Source: Hyaloscypha bicolor E (lineage: Eukaryota > Ascomycota > Leotiomycetes > Helotiales > Hyaloscyphaceae). Taken from it: 64,000 bases of DNA. Shown piece by piece: positions 11,350 through 20,975 of the stretch. The DNA lies in contig NW_020194643.1 in assembly GCF_002865645.1 (NCBI RefSeq), positions 124,001 to 188,000 of the forward strand, written 5' to 3'. How positions within the stretch are numbered: the stretch's first letter is position 1; the number at the start of each line of letters is the position of its first letter. A program made the position numbers and the translations under genes. The notes beneath the pieces are model-generated. The model did no database searches and was not told the origin of the DNA. It was given only the letters and a program-made list of their open reading frames with translations.

Positions 11350-13306
11350 GTTGATGAACCAAAGGAGCTTGAACGGGAAAAATTAGGTAAGAACTTGAGA
11401 TCGCAATTAAGTTGTTAATGAGTGACTGTAGTTGAAAACAAGTGACTGAGATCAAAAGAGTGATGAGTCTGCCCGGAAAACTTCCTCCTGGACGCCCATG
11501 AGATATATACCCGTTCCAAGGTCCAGCCGCTGACCCCTACTCGGACATACAAACGAAGGCTGAGCAGGTTGACAACTCACAACAGGTCAAATTTGCACAT
11601 TTTCATGCCAAGGACGGTTCCTCGCTGGAAGAATTATCTGATCGTGTGCAAAACTGGGCCCATATTTCCGCTCAGGTACGGACCCTTCTCCAATCATGCA
11701 CGAAAGGGGGCTTCTTGTCGCGGGAAGGATGCGTTTCCGCAGAGCAGCGGGAAATAAAAAATCTGGGGATGTCTCCTGAGAATGCCTTGCCTCTCCACGC
11801 TTGTAGAGTCCTTCAGCTTAGCGAGCCTCGGCATCGCCAGTGATTGATCGCTGGGTCAGCTCCGACGCCACGCATAATCCCCATTGAGCTATTGACTCGC
11901 TGAGCCCCAAATTGGGTGTGCCAAGGGGTTGGCGAAAATCATCTGATCTGGTTTTCTGATTTTAGAAGCGAGATGCAGGTATGGTGTTGCAGCCAGACGA
12001 AATGCAGGAACCCGCGTTCAGGGGTACAGCTTGCGACATGGCGAGGGGCTGACAACGGTTTAGCGCCGTGCGACGCCTTGCTTGTTGACGGCCACTTGAG
12101 GGGCCAAGAACCTTAAAATTGACTTGGGGTTGGATGGGAGAAGCATGATTGGTCTGGCGCACTTGTGGAAAGACAATTGGCCTGGACATCGCCGTTGAAC
12201 AGGAACTGGAGTTTTTATGACAAAACGTAAACTTTATCTTGTCAAGCTAGCCTTTGCAAAAGGATGGTTTGGCGTTCTTCGCCATAACTGGAGGGGAAAG
12301 TTGAGAAGTCGGAAACTTCCGTTTAACTTCGGGTCTATTTAGTATTTACCCCCTAAACTGGCTTGTCCAGATATGCAGAATATGTAATCAAAAGCAGGGA
12401 CAGAAACACAGGAAAACAATATTTCCGCATAAAGGGAGAGAGCATTGAAGACTTTGAGCGGTTTTCCTTCTCATGAACCTCTGGTCAACTCGCATGTGCA
12501 TCCTGAGTCCAACAAGCGGCGACATGTGTTCCTCGACTAAGAAGGCTGATTCTACCCCTTCAAAGAAGCTCAAAAACCCTTGTTTTCATTTCCTTCGTAT
12601 AAGATTGTAAAAGAAGTCTGCGTGTGTTGGCTCTGCAGCTTTGATAGATGGATGGAATGCGTAGAAGTCACAAATGTTTCACAGATCACGCATCTCTCTA
12701 GGCATGACTTCGGATACGACACAGAACAACATGCTGAAATGGCGCCAAGAATTGAAGACGATGTCTCTCAAGGCCGACGGTTCTCTGTGTCACGACGTAT
12801 GCCCGAAAACAGCACATCTCATTAAAACTTGACCACTTGGTCTCGACTTGTCGGACCTGGACCAGGGCTGAGTCCAGCGCGCTTGGGGGCCAAATTTAAA
12901 GTAAGCCCGAAAGGATGCATTCAGCTCCTGGCTGCGCCAGGCTGCGGTGGAACGTATCTCGTATTCACCGATTCCACGAATGTTGGAAGGATCTCCGAGA
13001 CACGCAAACACAACAACAGCTCGTGGCTTTCGCCAAGAAGCAGGTCTCTTGGTTCAATCATCCACAAACGCTGAGGCTGAGACTTCATGCCGCATGTGCA
13101 TCTGATAAAAAGATGTGAAAAGGAACGAGGTTTCCAGACGGAACCCCTGAGTCCCCTTTAGGAATGGCGGGATGGTCATGTGACAGCCGGTAGATTGAGG
13201 ACAGGGGCCGACGCGCTTTGTTTACTTCGCGTCTCCCAATCTCAAGTCTGCAGCGTGACACCGGCAACCTGCACCAATTAGCAGATCAGAGTGAGAGACG
13301 AAATCC
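11350..13306. other. Intergenic stretch, no supported gene
   Basis: Divergent spacer between the GPI-protein gene and the gene at 13307. A CT/GA-rich leader lies just upstream of 11349. Only short frames without motifs are present elsewhere. Confidence 0.5.
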
Positions 13307-14434
13307 ATGAATTCGCGAGTTATCGACCTCACCGGAGACAGCTCAGATATCGAGCCTGCGAGGCTCAATATCATGCCACGAGTCAAACGACAGGCACTGA
13401 AGGCCGTGGGGAATGGCCCGCCAGGGAAGAAGGCAGAGGAACCTCCAGAGTCAGTTGAGCTTTCAACCGCCCTGAAAAGGGCAATCGAAAGCATGTCTCA
13501 CGACCGGTTAAAGACGTTGGTAAAGCATTACTGCAAGTCCATTGAGCCGTTGAGAAATAAGCTCGAGGAGAACTTGCTTGTGGCTGGCCGAGAGGTGGTG
13601 CGATACCATATCGATTCCGATTCTGAGAATGACCAGAACAGCGAGAATGAAAGTAGTGAGGAGGAGGAGGAGGAGGAGGAGGAGGATGGCAGTCACAATG
13701 ATAGCGATGACTTAGATGAGGACAAGGAACCGAGGAAGAAGTTCAAACCGATCGCAGCAGCAGATGGCGAAATGGTCCCAAAATACGCCACATGCCTCAA
13801 CTGCAAGGCTGAGTTTGATGTTACTTTTAACAATAGGGGAGATTGCAGGTGGCATTCAGGTATTTTGGCACAATTCCTCAACCGGCTGAACCCTTCACTA
13901 ACCTGCATGTGCGAAGGCGAGAAAGAGGCATACCATGACGACGATTTCTGGGCCGATCATGATGAGGACTGCCATGGGGACATAGACAACTTTATAGATG
14001 ATTCCGATTATGCTGAGGGGTTCAAATGGTCTTGTTGCGATGAACTTGGGGATAATGAAGGCTGCAAGTCGACAAAACATAAGGCGGCTGTGAACGAAGT
14101 TCGGTATCCAGTTCCTGTCCCTGTTTCTGTACCCGAGTCCGCCGGCAGGAAACGAAAGGCAGAGAAGGAAATGGAGCGGCCAACATACGCACGATGTAGG
14201 AACTGTGAGCGAAGATTTGATGTCCATGACAACGAGACGAAATCCTGTCTTCATCATCCACGCGGTGTGGATATTGACAACGAGGGAGAGCATTGGTGTG
14301 ATTGGGACGAGGACTGCCACGGGGACATCTGGTCGCTGAGAGATGATCCTGACCATGCAGATGGTTTCATGTGGTCGTGTTGTGAAGGCCCGCTGGATGA
14401 TCCAGGGTGCCAGAAGAGGAGACATGAGTTGTGA
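13307..14434 (+). CDS. Nuclear-type protein with two Cys/His-rich repeats
   Basis: The frame reads through as 375 aa, but 13860-13916 (57 bp, GTATTT...CACTAAC...GCGAAG) is almost certainly an intron. Removing it turns repeat 1 into CRWHSGEKEAYHDDDFW and gives 356 aa. The N-terminus carries VIDLTGDSSD, which resembles a SUMO-interacting or UHRF-like 'IDLT' motif, then a short helical block (residues about 49-90), a Glu run and a basic patch. Two repeats follow, each patterned YxxCxNCxxxFDV...CxxHx(n)WxDxDEDCHGD...GFxWSCCx(7-8)GC, beginning near residues 160 and 293. The conserved Cys and His could bind zinc. Function is unknown; I infer a DNA- or chromatin-associated role only from the composition. 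A broken copy lies 320 bp downstream. Confidence 0.8.
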   Translation: MNSRVIDLTGDSSDIEPARLNIMPRVKRQALKAVGNGPPGKKAEEPPESVELSTALKRAIESMSHDRLKTLVKHYCKSIEPLRNKLEENLLVAGREVVRYHIDSDSENDQNSENESSEEEEEEEEEDGSHNDSDDLDEDKEPRKKFKPIAAADGEMVPKYATCLNCKAEFDVTFNNRGDCRWHSGILAQFLNRLNPSLTCMCEGEKEAYHDDDFWADHDEDCHGDIDNFIDDSDYAEGFKWSCCDELGDNEGCKSTKHKAAVNEVRYPVPVPVSVPESAGRKRKAEKEMERPTYARCRNCERRFDVHDNETKSCLHHPRGVDIDNEGEHWCDWDEDCHGDIWSLRDDPDHADGFMWSCCEGPLDDPGCQKRRHEL

Positions 14435-14751
14435 CTGGTGATATTTCCACAGAGACCTCCGTTTCCTTGTGCTATTGGTATGGCACTTGCGTATGAATCA
14501 GGGTCCTCGCTGCAAGAAACAAATCCTTCTACGAGAAGTTTATCATCACCTGACCCTAATTTCGATTTCAGGGGTAGCACGCCCAATTTCCGTCACATCC
14601 CGTCTCTTTCCTTCAAACCTCACTTCACACTTCACTTGCCTTCAAGCTCACACGACACCCACTCCAATCGCAAACACGCGAGCCACCCACTTCGCTCATA
14701 CCGTACAGTGCACCCCGGCTTTCTATTCTGCGAACAGTTCAGCTCAGCAAG

Positions 14752-15484
14752 CATGCCTCGAGCGAAATGCTAGCCGCTGGGGGCTATGAAGAGTGGCGTC
14801 CGCAAGGCAGACTTGCCTCCGAAACCAGTTGTCTTAGCGGCACTGAGCAAAGCAATTGATGCGATGGATCATATGCGACCCAGGCTGTGGATGAAACAAT
14901 ATTGCGAGACCGTGCAGCCGTTGAGGGAGAGTTTTGAGAAAGGCTTACTGGTCCCGGACAAAGACGTAATCAGGTATCATGCAGGCTCGGACTCCGAAGA
15001 TGGGAAGAGTATGAAGAGGAAAGCGAAGAGAGCGAGGAGGAAGATACCCCAATTCGACCTATCTCACTCGGCGATGAGGATTTGACGCCCCGATGACGAA
15101 TTCGACGTCACGAAGAATGACAAAGGCGATTGTGTCTAGCATCCGGGTTTGTGGAAGCTCCTTTTAAATGGCGTATATCTAACCTTTCTAAACCAAGGAC
15201 TGGGAATCGTCTGGGATGATGAAGTGTGAATATGGAACGACCTTGAGGAACAATGGGGCCATCCTAGCGACTTTGCAGATAAGGACGAATATTCAGAGGG
15301 TTTCAAGTGGTCTTGTTGCGATGAGCAGGGGGATCATGAGGGGTGCTAGTCGATGAAGCATAAATCGGATACCAATGCCATCGTGCCCAAGCCCATACTG
15401 CCACCTGCGACCAAGTCGAGCAGGAAGAGAATGGCAGAGGAGGATGCTGATGTGCCGATCAGAAAGCGACCATCGGGACGATAA
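14752..15484 (+). pseudogene. Broken tandem copy of the Cys/His-repeat gene
   Basis: The order of segments matches the gene at 13307: MPRAKC-stop (intact MPRVKRQ), LSKAIDAMDHMRPRLWMKQYCE, VIRYHAGSDSEDG, EFDVTKNDKGDC, then EYSEGFKWSCCDEQGDHEGC, MKHKSDTNA and a basic tail ending with TAA at 15484. In-frame stops and frame changes occur at several places; the first is a TAG at 14770 replacing CAG, and another follows the repeat's WSCC...GC block. Only one repeat is left and part of its middle is scrambled. It is a tandem duplicate that has lost function, not a second gene. Confidence 0.75.
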
Positions 15485-15648
15485 GGTGTTCATACATGTG
15501 ATTGCGTTGCAAGAGGGAAGTCAATGGGCTAGTGTGTGGAGAGGGGGAACGCGAGGCATGAAACAACGTTCACGTTCTCGAGCACCTCACGCTTTGGCCT
15601 ACATATCCTGATTTTTTATTAATGTAGTCACACAGGAAAGGATCTTCC

Positions 15649-16649
15649 TCACTCCAAAATCCTCCTCAGGAACTCTATTTGAACCCTGATATTCTCATCA
15701 AACCCAACCCCACCGCCATATATACCAAAATGACCACAGTCCTTTACAAGATGAATCTGTTTCGGCTCCAAAGCAAGCCGATACATATCAAGCTGGGCCT
15801 TCGTCTCAACCGTCGTATCCTGCTCAGGAACAACCATCAACAACGGCGTCGGCGCAATCCTATGCACAAATCTTTTAGGCTCATGGGCCATGAGGTTAAA
15901 CATTGATTGCAGCGTAACCTCATTCTTCCACTCTCCGCCCGACTTTTCCATATCGTTCATAAAGTGGAACGTCTCCACTGTCCCCAACACCGCAGGCGAC
16001 CTCCCACTCTCCGCTTCCTCAAGCGTTGCCGGTACAACGGGAACCATCACCGACGCTTTCCCCTCTCGCACACTTGTCCGGTTTGCGAAGATTGCCGGCA
16101 GCATAGCTGCCAGCGGCGCAGTCTGGTGTTCGCCAGAGACGAACGGGCTTTGGACTACAACTGCTCTGATACGTTTGTCTATCGCAGCAGCACAAATGGC
16201 ATTCCCGCCCGAGAGACTGGTGCCCCAGTATGCTATCCTTGCCCCATCAACCTCTGACTGCGAAGCCGCGAAGTCGAACGCATCGAAATAATCTCTGACC
16301 TGAAATGTGGGATCGATTTCGTTTCTTGGGAGGCCCTCGCTGTCCCCGAAGTTGCGATTGTCGTCGTAGACGAGGGTACTCCAGCCTTCAGCTTGGAAGC
16401 ACTCGGCGAAGTGGGAGAGGTTGTGGTGTCTGATTCCTGCGAACTTCGATTTACTTTTGTCAGCTCAATTCTTCTTGAAGGGTGAATGAACACGGCGGGG
16501 GGGTTGTTTACCCCATGGCTCATGATAATGCAGGGCCCTTTTGCAGCAGCGGGGTAGAACCACGCCTTCAAAGTCAAACCATCTAGAGTTTTAAACTCGA
16601 CATCACGGTGGCTTGCTGTCATCTCGAGATGTCTCGCAATAGATTTCAT
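15649..16649 (-). CDS. Alpha/beta hydrolase
   Basis: Exons 16512-16649 and 15649-16443 (intron 68 bp, GTAAAC...TCGAAG) give 310 aa. The junction creates [12 protein letters not shown], the usual oxyanion-loop region of this family. The nucleophile elbow GTSLSGG lies near residues 120-126; a later acid (PEQDTTVE) and a C-terminal His ([10 protein letters not shown]) complete the triad. It lacks a signal peptide, so it is probably cytosolic. Sequence style fits the fungal dienelactone-hydrolase/S15-like group that includes polyketide transferases, so ester cleavage and acyl transfer are both possible. It is divergently transcribed from the SDR gene, sharing 422 bp of promoter. Next to a Baeyer-Villiger monooxygenase, hydrolysis of the product ester is an attractive role, but that is inference. 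Confidence 0.85.
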
Positions 16650-17071
16650 ACTCTGTAACGGATATTTTCCTCCGTGTTGGCAGATTGTTCAAAAACTTCA
16701 GAACGCATTGGCTTATTCTATGCTTTCCTTCGGCCAGGATCAAGTTTGTACCAGTTAGTGACTCTACACTGGACTAGCATTCCGGTAGTTCGGAATCGTC
16801 AAAGGAGCCGAGTCACCTAAAGAAACTCTTCAATCCAATGTAGTACCGTAGAATCCAGCTCGGAATGGTCTCCGGAAACTGGCGGCGCACGTTCTCTCGC
16901 TTTTTTCGGGGAGACGCCTCGGCCCGCCTCACCTCGGAACCATTCCGGACGCCTCTTTTTTTATACCCAAAACACCCACTCAGCACAAGGAAATAACCAA
17001 TTTGAAAAGTTAGTAAAAACAGCTCAGAATTTATCATTCTGATCGGTCACTTCAACAATCCAGTACGGAAA
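16650..17071. promoter_or_regulatory. Divergent promoter with clustered CGGAA/TTCCG sites
   Basis: 422 bp between the hydrolase and SDR starts. It holds seven CGGAA or TTCCG pentamers, where roughly one would be expected by chance. They include an inverted repeat ATTCCG-N6-CGGAAT at 16779-16796, CGGAA at 16861 and 16873, CGGAA-N3-TTCCG at 16935-16947, and CGGAA at 17066 just before the SDR start codon. Inverted CCG/CGG half-sites are what Zn2Cys6 dimers bind. An A/T-rich tract with TATA (near 16958-16964) lies on the SDR side. Confidence 0.6.
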
Positions 17072-18261
17072 ATGCCAAAGTCGATTTTACCCCGCGAGGG
17101 ACTCACTCTCGAAGCCGCCTTTGCGCCACTCAGGCTCACCATCCTGCAACCCCTCCTCACAGGCCCTCTCCTTCTCGCAGCATACCAATTTCCTACCTCA
17201 ATCTTATCGAAATGGCCATTCCCTGAAAGCTTGCAACTGCTTCTCCACTCGACCAGGATGCGGACCATTCTAAGCCTTCTTCTCGTCATAGGTTTACTCC
17301 GAAAGATACACAAAATAATGAACAAACTGGTTTCGAACAACTTCACCACCGACAAGACCTGGGACTGGACGAAAGAGATCGTTCTAATCACTGGAGGAAG
17401 TTCAGGGATGGGAGCTGTGATAGTGAGGATGTTTGCGGAGAGAGGAATCAAGGTCGTGATATTGGATATCGTTGCTCCTCTCGAGGCACTGAATTCATGT
17501 ACTTGCCCCTTTGACGTTAAGATCTGACTTTATTGGGTTTCTGAAACTGTGAGACGAATGGCTGATGACAGCAGTGCCCAATGTCCACCTCTACAAAGCC
17601 GACATTACTTCTGAATCTGAGATCAAGGAAGCAGCAGACCAGATCCGTAAAGCACACGGCCCCCCCACAGTTCTAATCAACAACGCCGGGATCGGCGCCA
17701 ATCTCCCCATCCTCGCAGAAACAGCAACCCAGATCCGGCGCGTCTTCGAAGTAAACACCATCTCGCACTTCCTGCTCGTAAAAGAGTTCGTGCCGGACAT
17801 GGCGAAGAGGAATCATGGGCATGTGGTGACGATGGCGAGTATGGCGAGCTTCCTGGTGCATGCACAGAACGTGGATTATGCGTGCAGCAAGGCGAGCGCG
17901 CTGGCTTTTCATGAGGGGTTAAGTCAGGAATTGAAGGCGAGGTATGGGGCGGGGAAGGTGCGAACTACGTGAGTATTCTTTCCATGGCCAGGAGATGGTA
18001 TATTTGACCTCGTGCAGCGTCGTCCATCCAACCTGGGTCCGAACACCGATGATCGAATCTCTTCTCGCAAATCGCAATTTCACAGATTTCGTCCTCGAGC
18101 CGGAGACCGTGGCAGAAGCGGTCGTGATGCAAGTGCTGTCTGGGTACGGTTCACAGCTGATTCTGCCTGCACGTCTGGGTGTAGTCTCGGGCGTGAGGGG
18201 GTTCCCATCCTGGCTACAGGAGAGCATGCGGAATGGTGTGAACCAGGTGTTGAAAAGTTGA
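17072..18261 (+). CDS. Short-chain dehydrogenase/reductase, membrane-associated type
   Basis: Exons 17072-17498, 17572-17968 and 18018-18261 give 355 aa. Introns are 73 and 49 bp; the first acceptor is a CAGCAG pair, so a one-residue shorter product is possible. Hydrophobic segments near residues 27-40 and 65-80 suggest anchoring to the ER or lipid droplets. The Rossmann motif TGGSSGMG is near residue 105, NNAG near 179, the catalytic Ser in TMASMASF, and YACSK near 245. Layout resembles the SDR16C / retinol dehydrogenase-17beta-HSD group, which oxidises or reduces hydrophobic alcohols and ketones with NAD(P). It faces the hydrolase gene across a shared promoter and ends 20 bp from the 3' end of the Zn2Cys6 gene. 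Confidence 0.88.
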
Positions 18262-18281
18262 GCGATTCAAACAATCCATTC

Positions 18282-20409
18282 TTAGTTTTCCCATGGGTGC
18301 CACAGACGTGATGCAGGTGTTGAGCTTTCGACCCATGTCCCGTCATTCCAAGGGTCGGCTTGAGCTTGGGACTGCGAAGGAGAGAAAGATTCCAGTCGTG
18401 GGATATGACCCATCAATTGCTCGCTTTCTTGCATTTCTTCCGCCCAGTCACATCCCACCGAATACAGAATTTCCGGACTCTCATTCAAAGCCAGTTGCGG
18501 ACCAATTCCCATCCCATCGTACCCCAGTCTCCTCATGGCCTTATCTAGCGCCTGAACCCGCTCACACAATCGACCGGACGTACAATACGGCCTCAAAATC
18601 TCAAGCCCCGTGAAGATCTCCCTCGGAGTATCGCCAAACTCCAGCGGTGCATGCCTAACCGCCAAATACAGCACCGCCACCGCCGAAAGCACGAAAAAGT
18701 TGAAATGCACTGCTTGCAAATGATACATGGGTGTGGATTTCTGCAGCTGGAAGCAAGATTGGATTGTCTCGGATGCGGTGAAAACTGCTTTGTGCGAGAG
18801 AAGAGCGTTTTGGGCGATGCTGGGAAGGGAGAAGAGGATGTGCTTGTAAAGACCGATTTTTAATTGGTTTCTGCAAACTGTGACGAAGGATTTATGGAAT
18901 TGGGCTTCGTCGGCTTTTGTGTAGTGAGCGTTGGGTGAGGTGCTGATTGAGGTTGAGATTGCCCATTGATCGGCCTCGATATCGATGGAAGTGCGGGTCG
19001 AGGCTTCCAGCTCTATGTAACTGGTTCCCAGCTTCGGCATCGTCGGCACAAATCGGGCCGCGATGCGAACATATTTAATCAATGGCGAAATGTACTTTAG
19101 ACAATCGTCCTGTGGAAAATACAGGTCAGCCTAGAACCAAATATATCGAGAGAGAACACTGACATATTCAGGGCAAACGTGCTCGATTTCTGAATCTTGA
19201 AGAGTGAAAGGAAGGTTGACCATAAAGCTGAATCGTTTATCGAGGACATAGATACACCAGAACATCCGCGTGACCCATTGAGGATGCTCCTTTGTTGATT
19301 TATGGAGTCCCAGTTCTTGACACATCTTTGCCACAATACTGATTTTCCTCCAAGCCAAGACGGTCTCGTCGCATTGAAGATGATAGACACTCTGCAAGGT
19401 CAGTCAAAACATATGACAAGTTGGGGTGGTTGAGAAACTGACCAGTAAGGCTGCAAGGGCTATGTCCTTGGTATCAAAGTTGGGTCGACTCAATCTAATG
19501 GTGAGTTTCTCCGAGACGCTACACATCATAGAACGGCTATCTTCAGTCTCCTTCTTCAACCTCGATGCGAGTGCGCATGCTAGAACTATTTTGAGCATAT
19601 CTGTATTCCGATTGTCAACCATGTCATCCCAGTCTTCGGACTCGGCATTTAAACTGAAGTCATGAGCGCCGTTGACAGGTTCCATCACGATACTAGCCAG
19701 CGAAGTTAAGTTGTTAAATGGGATGAACGGATAGAAGCAGTTAGCCTCGAAACGAAAGGATTCAATCAACTCGAGTGCTTGATCCCCCGAGAAGGGAATG
19801 GAAGGTGTAGGTTCTGCTGTGCTTTCGTCAAGGACGAGGAGCTCATCAGGTGTGAATGAGGGCGAAGCGGTGGGCAAATCCAGCGTAAGAAGCTGTGAAT
19901 CTGACCCACCGCCGTCGGGTCTTTGTCGCGGAGTGTCTTTTCCTGCAATCGTAGCTTGGCAGGTGTCTACCTTCTGTGCGGTCTGAAGAAGCAATGCGTC
20001 CAGCTCGGTATCGTGAGTCTGGTCATTTGGGCTGGTCCTTCTCATATGCTGCAGCACCTCATCCAATTTTGTTTGTAGTTGCATGATTATATCATCAAGT
20101 CCTTCATGCCTAGAGTTCGTCAGTTTCTTGGCTGCAATTCAACACTTAGAAATACAAATGGAGCACCTTGAAGAAGCCTGTAAGCCTGGACCTGGTGACG
20201 AAGTAGTTACACCTCCGTATGTACACCGCACTCTATGAGTTGCGCATTGTTGGCAGCAACGCTCTCCACTACACTTGACCTTACGTTTCTTGCATTGATT
20301 ACTGTTTATCTGTCAATACCGCCTGGCTCGCTTGGAACGAATGAACTCACCATGCATTGCGAACATATTGCTGGCGTTTCTTAACCCTCGACGCAGCTCG
20401 TTGATTCAT
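18282..20409 (-). CDS. Zn2Cys6 transcription factor with fungal-specific regulatory domain
   Basis: Exons 20351-20409, 20167-20301, 19443-20109, 19164-19391 and 18282-19109 join to 1917 nt, or 638 aa; introns are 49, 57, 51 and 54 bp. The binuclear zinc cluster is at residues 20-46 (Cys 20, 23, 30, 36, 39, 46, with basic KKRKVK between), and it is completed only by joining exons 1 and 2. An extra Cys35 sits next to ligand 36. A short low-complexity linker follows, then a fungal_trans-type middle homology region (NCFYPFIPFNNLTSL; LGLHKSTKE; RMFWCIYVLDKRFSF). It lies between the SDR and the monooxygenase and is divergent from the latter, so it is the likely pathway-specific regulator of this group. 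Confidence 0.88.
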
Positions 20410-20975
20410 TGTCCTCGTACAGTCCCTTTTGTTTGATTCCGTCTAGGTAAGTCGAAGTCGTTGTCTCCCAGGTCCCAGGTTTGCACAAGAAGCCCTGGAT
20501 CTGGGGCTGTCCCGTATTGCGGGGCGGCAAAATCCAAATCGGTAGTTGAGACCGGCTCCGCACGACTGATCAGCTCCCCAACTCTGGGTCTTCTATGAAT
20601 AAACGACGATGCTGAAGAATGAACTGCGCCCTAGCTTTCTCTTTCCTCCTTGCGTGAAGGAGTGCGGCCTGATGCGCAGAAAATGCGTTGGGGGGCTGGT
20701 CTAGATCGCGGTAATCTTCCGAGCACAACATTCCGAGGGCTCGGAATGGGTTCACGTGACGCGGGAGAAGTCCACTTCCCCATTCCAACACTGGGGTTGG
20801 ACGATTGATATATGAATTAATGGATTTTATCGTATTTGGTAAGGCTGCTCGAATAGCTCAGTTCTCATCGTTTTGCTTGTTCTCAGATTTTCAAATCTGA
20901 AATTCACTCTCACCTGAAGCACTTTTGGTCTCAACTCCTCTTTTCCTTGTAGCCTAAAGCCAGTATTTCGACTTG
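20410..20975. promoter_or_regulatory. Divergent promoter with ATTCCGAG-GG-CTCGGAAT palindrome
   Basis: 566 bp between the regulator and the monooxygenase. At 20730-20747 there is a perfect 8-bp-arm inverted repeat, ATTCCGAG-GG-CTCGGAAT, with a further TTCCGAG at 20717-20723 and a CACGTGAC box at 20753-20760. The half-site equals the one repeated in the hydrolase/SDR promoter. A pyrimidine-rich leader precedes the monooxygenase start. Confidence 0.6.
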
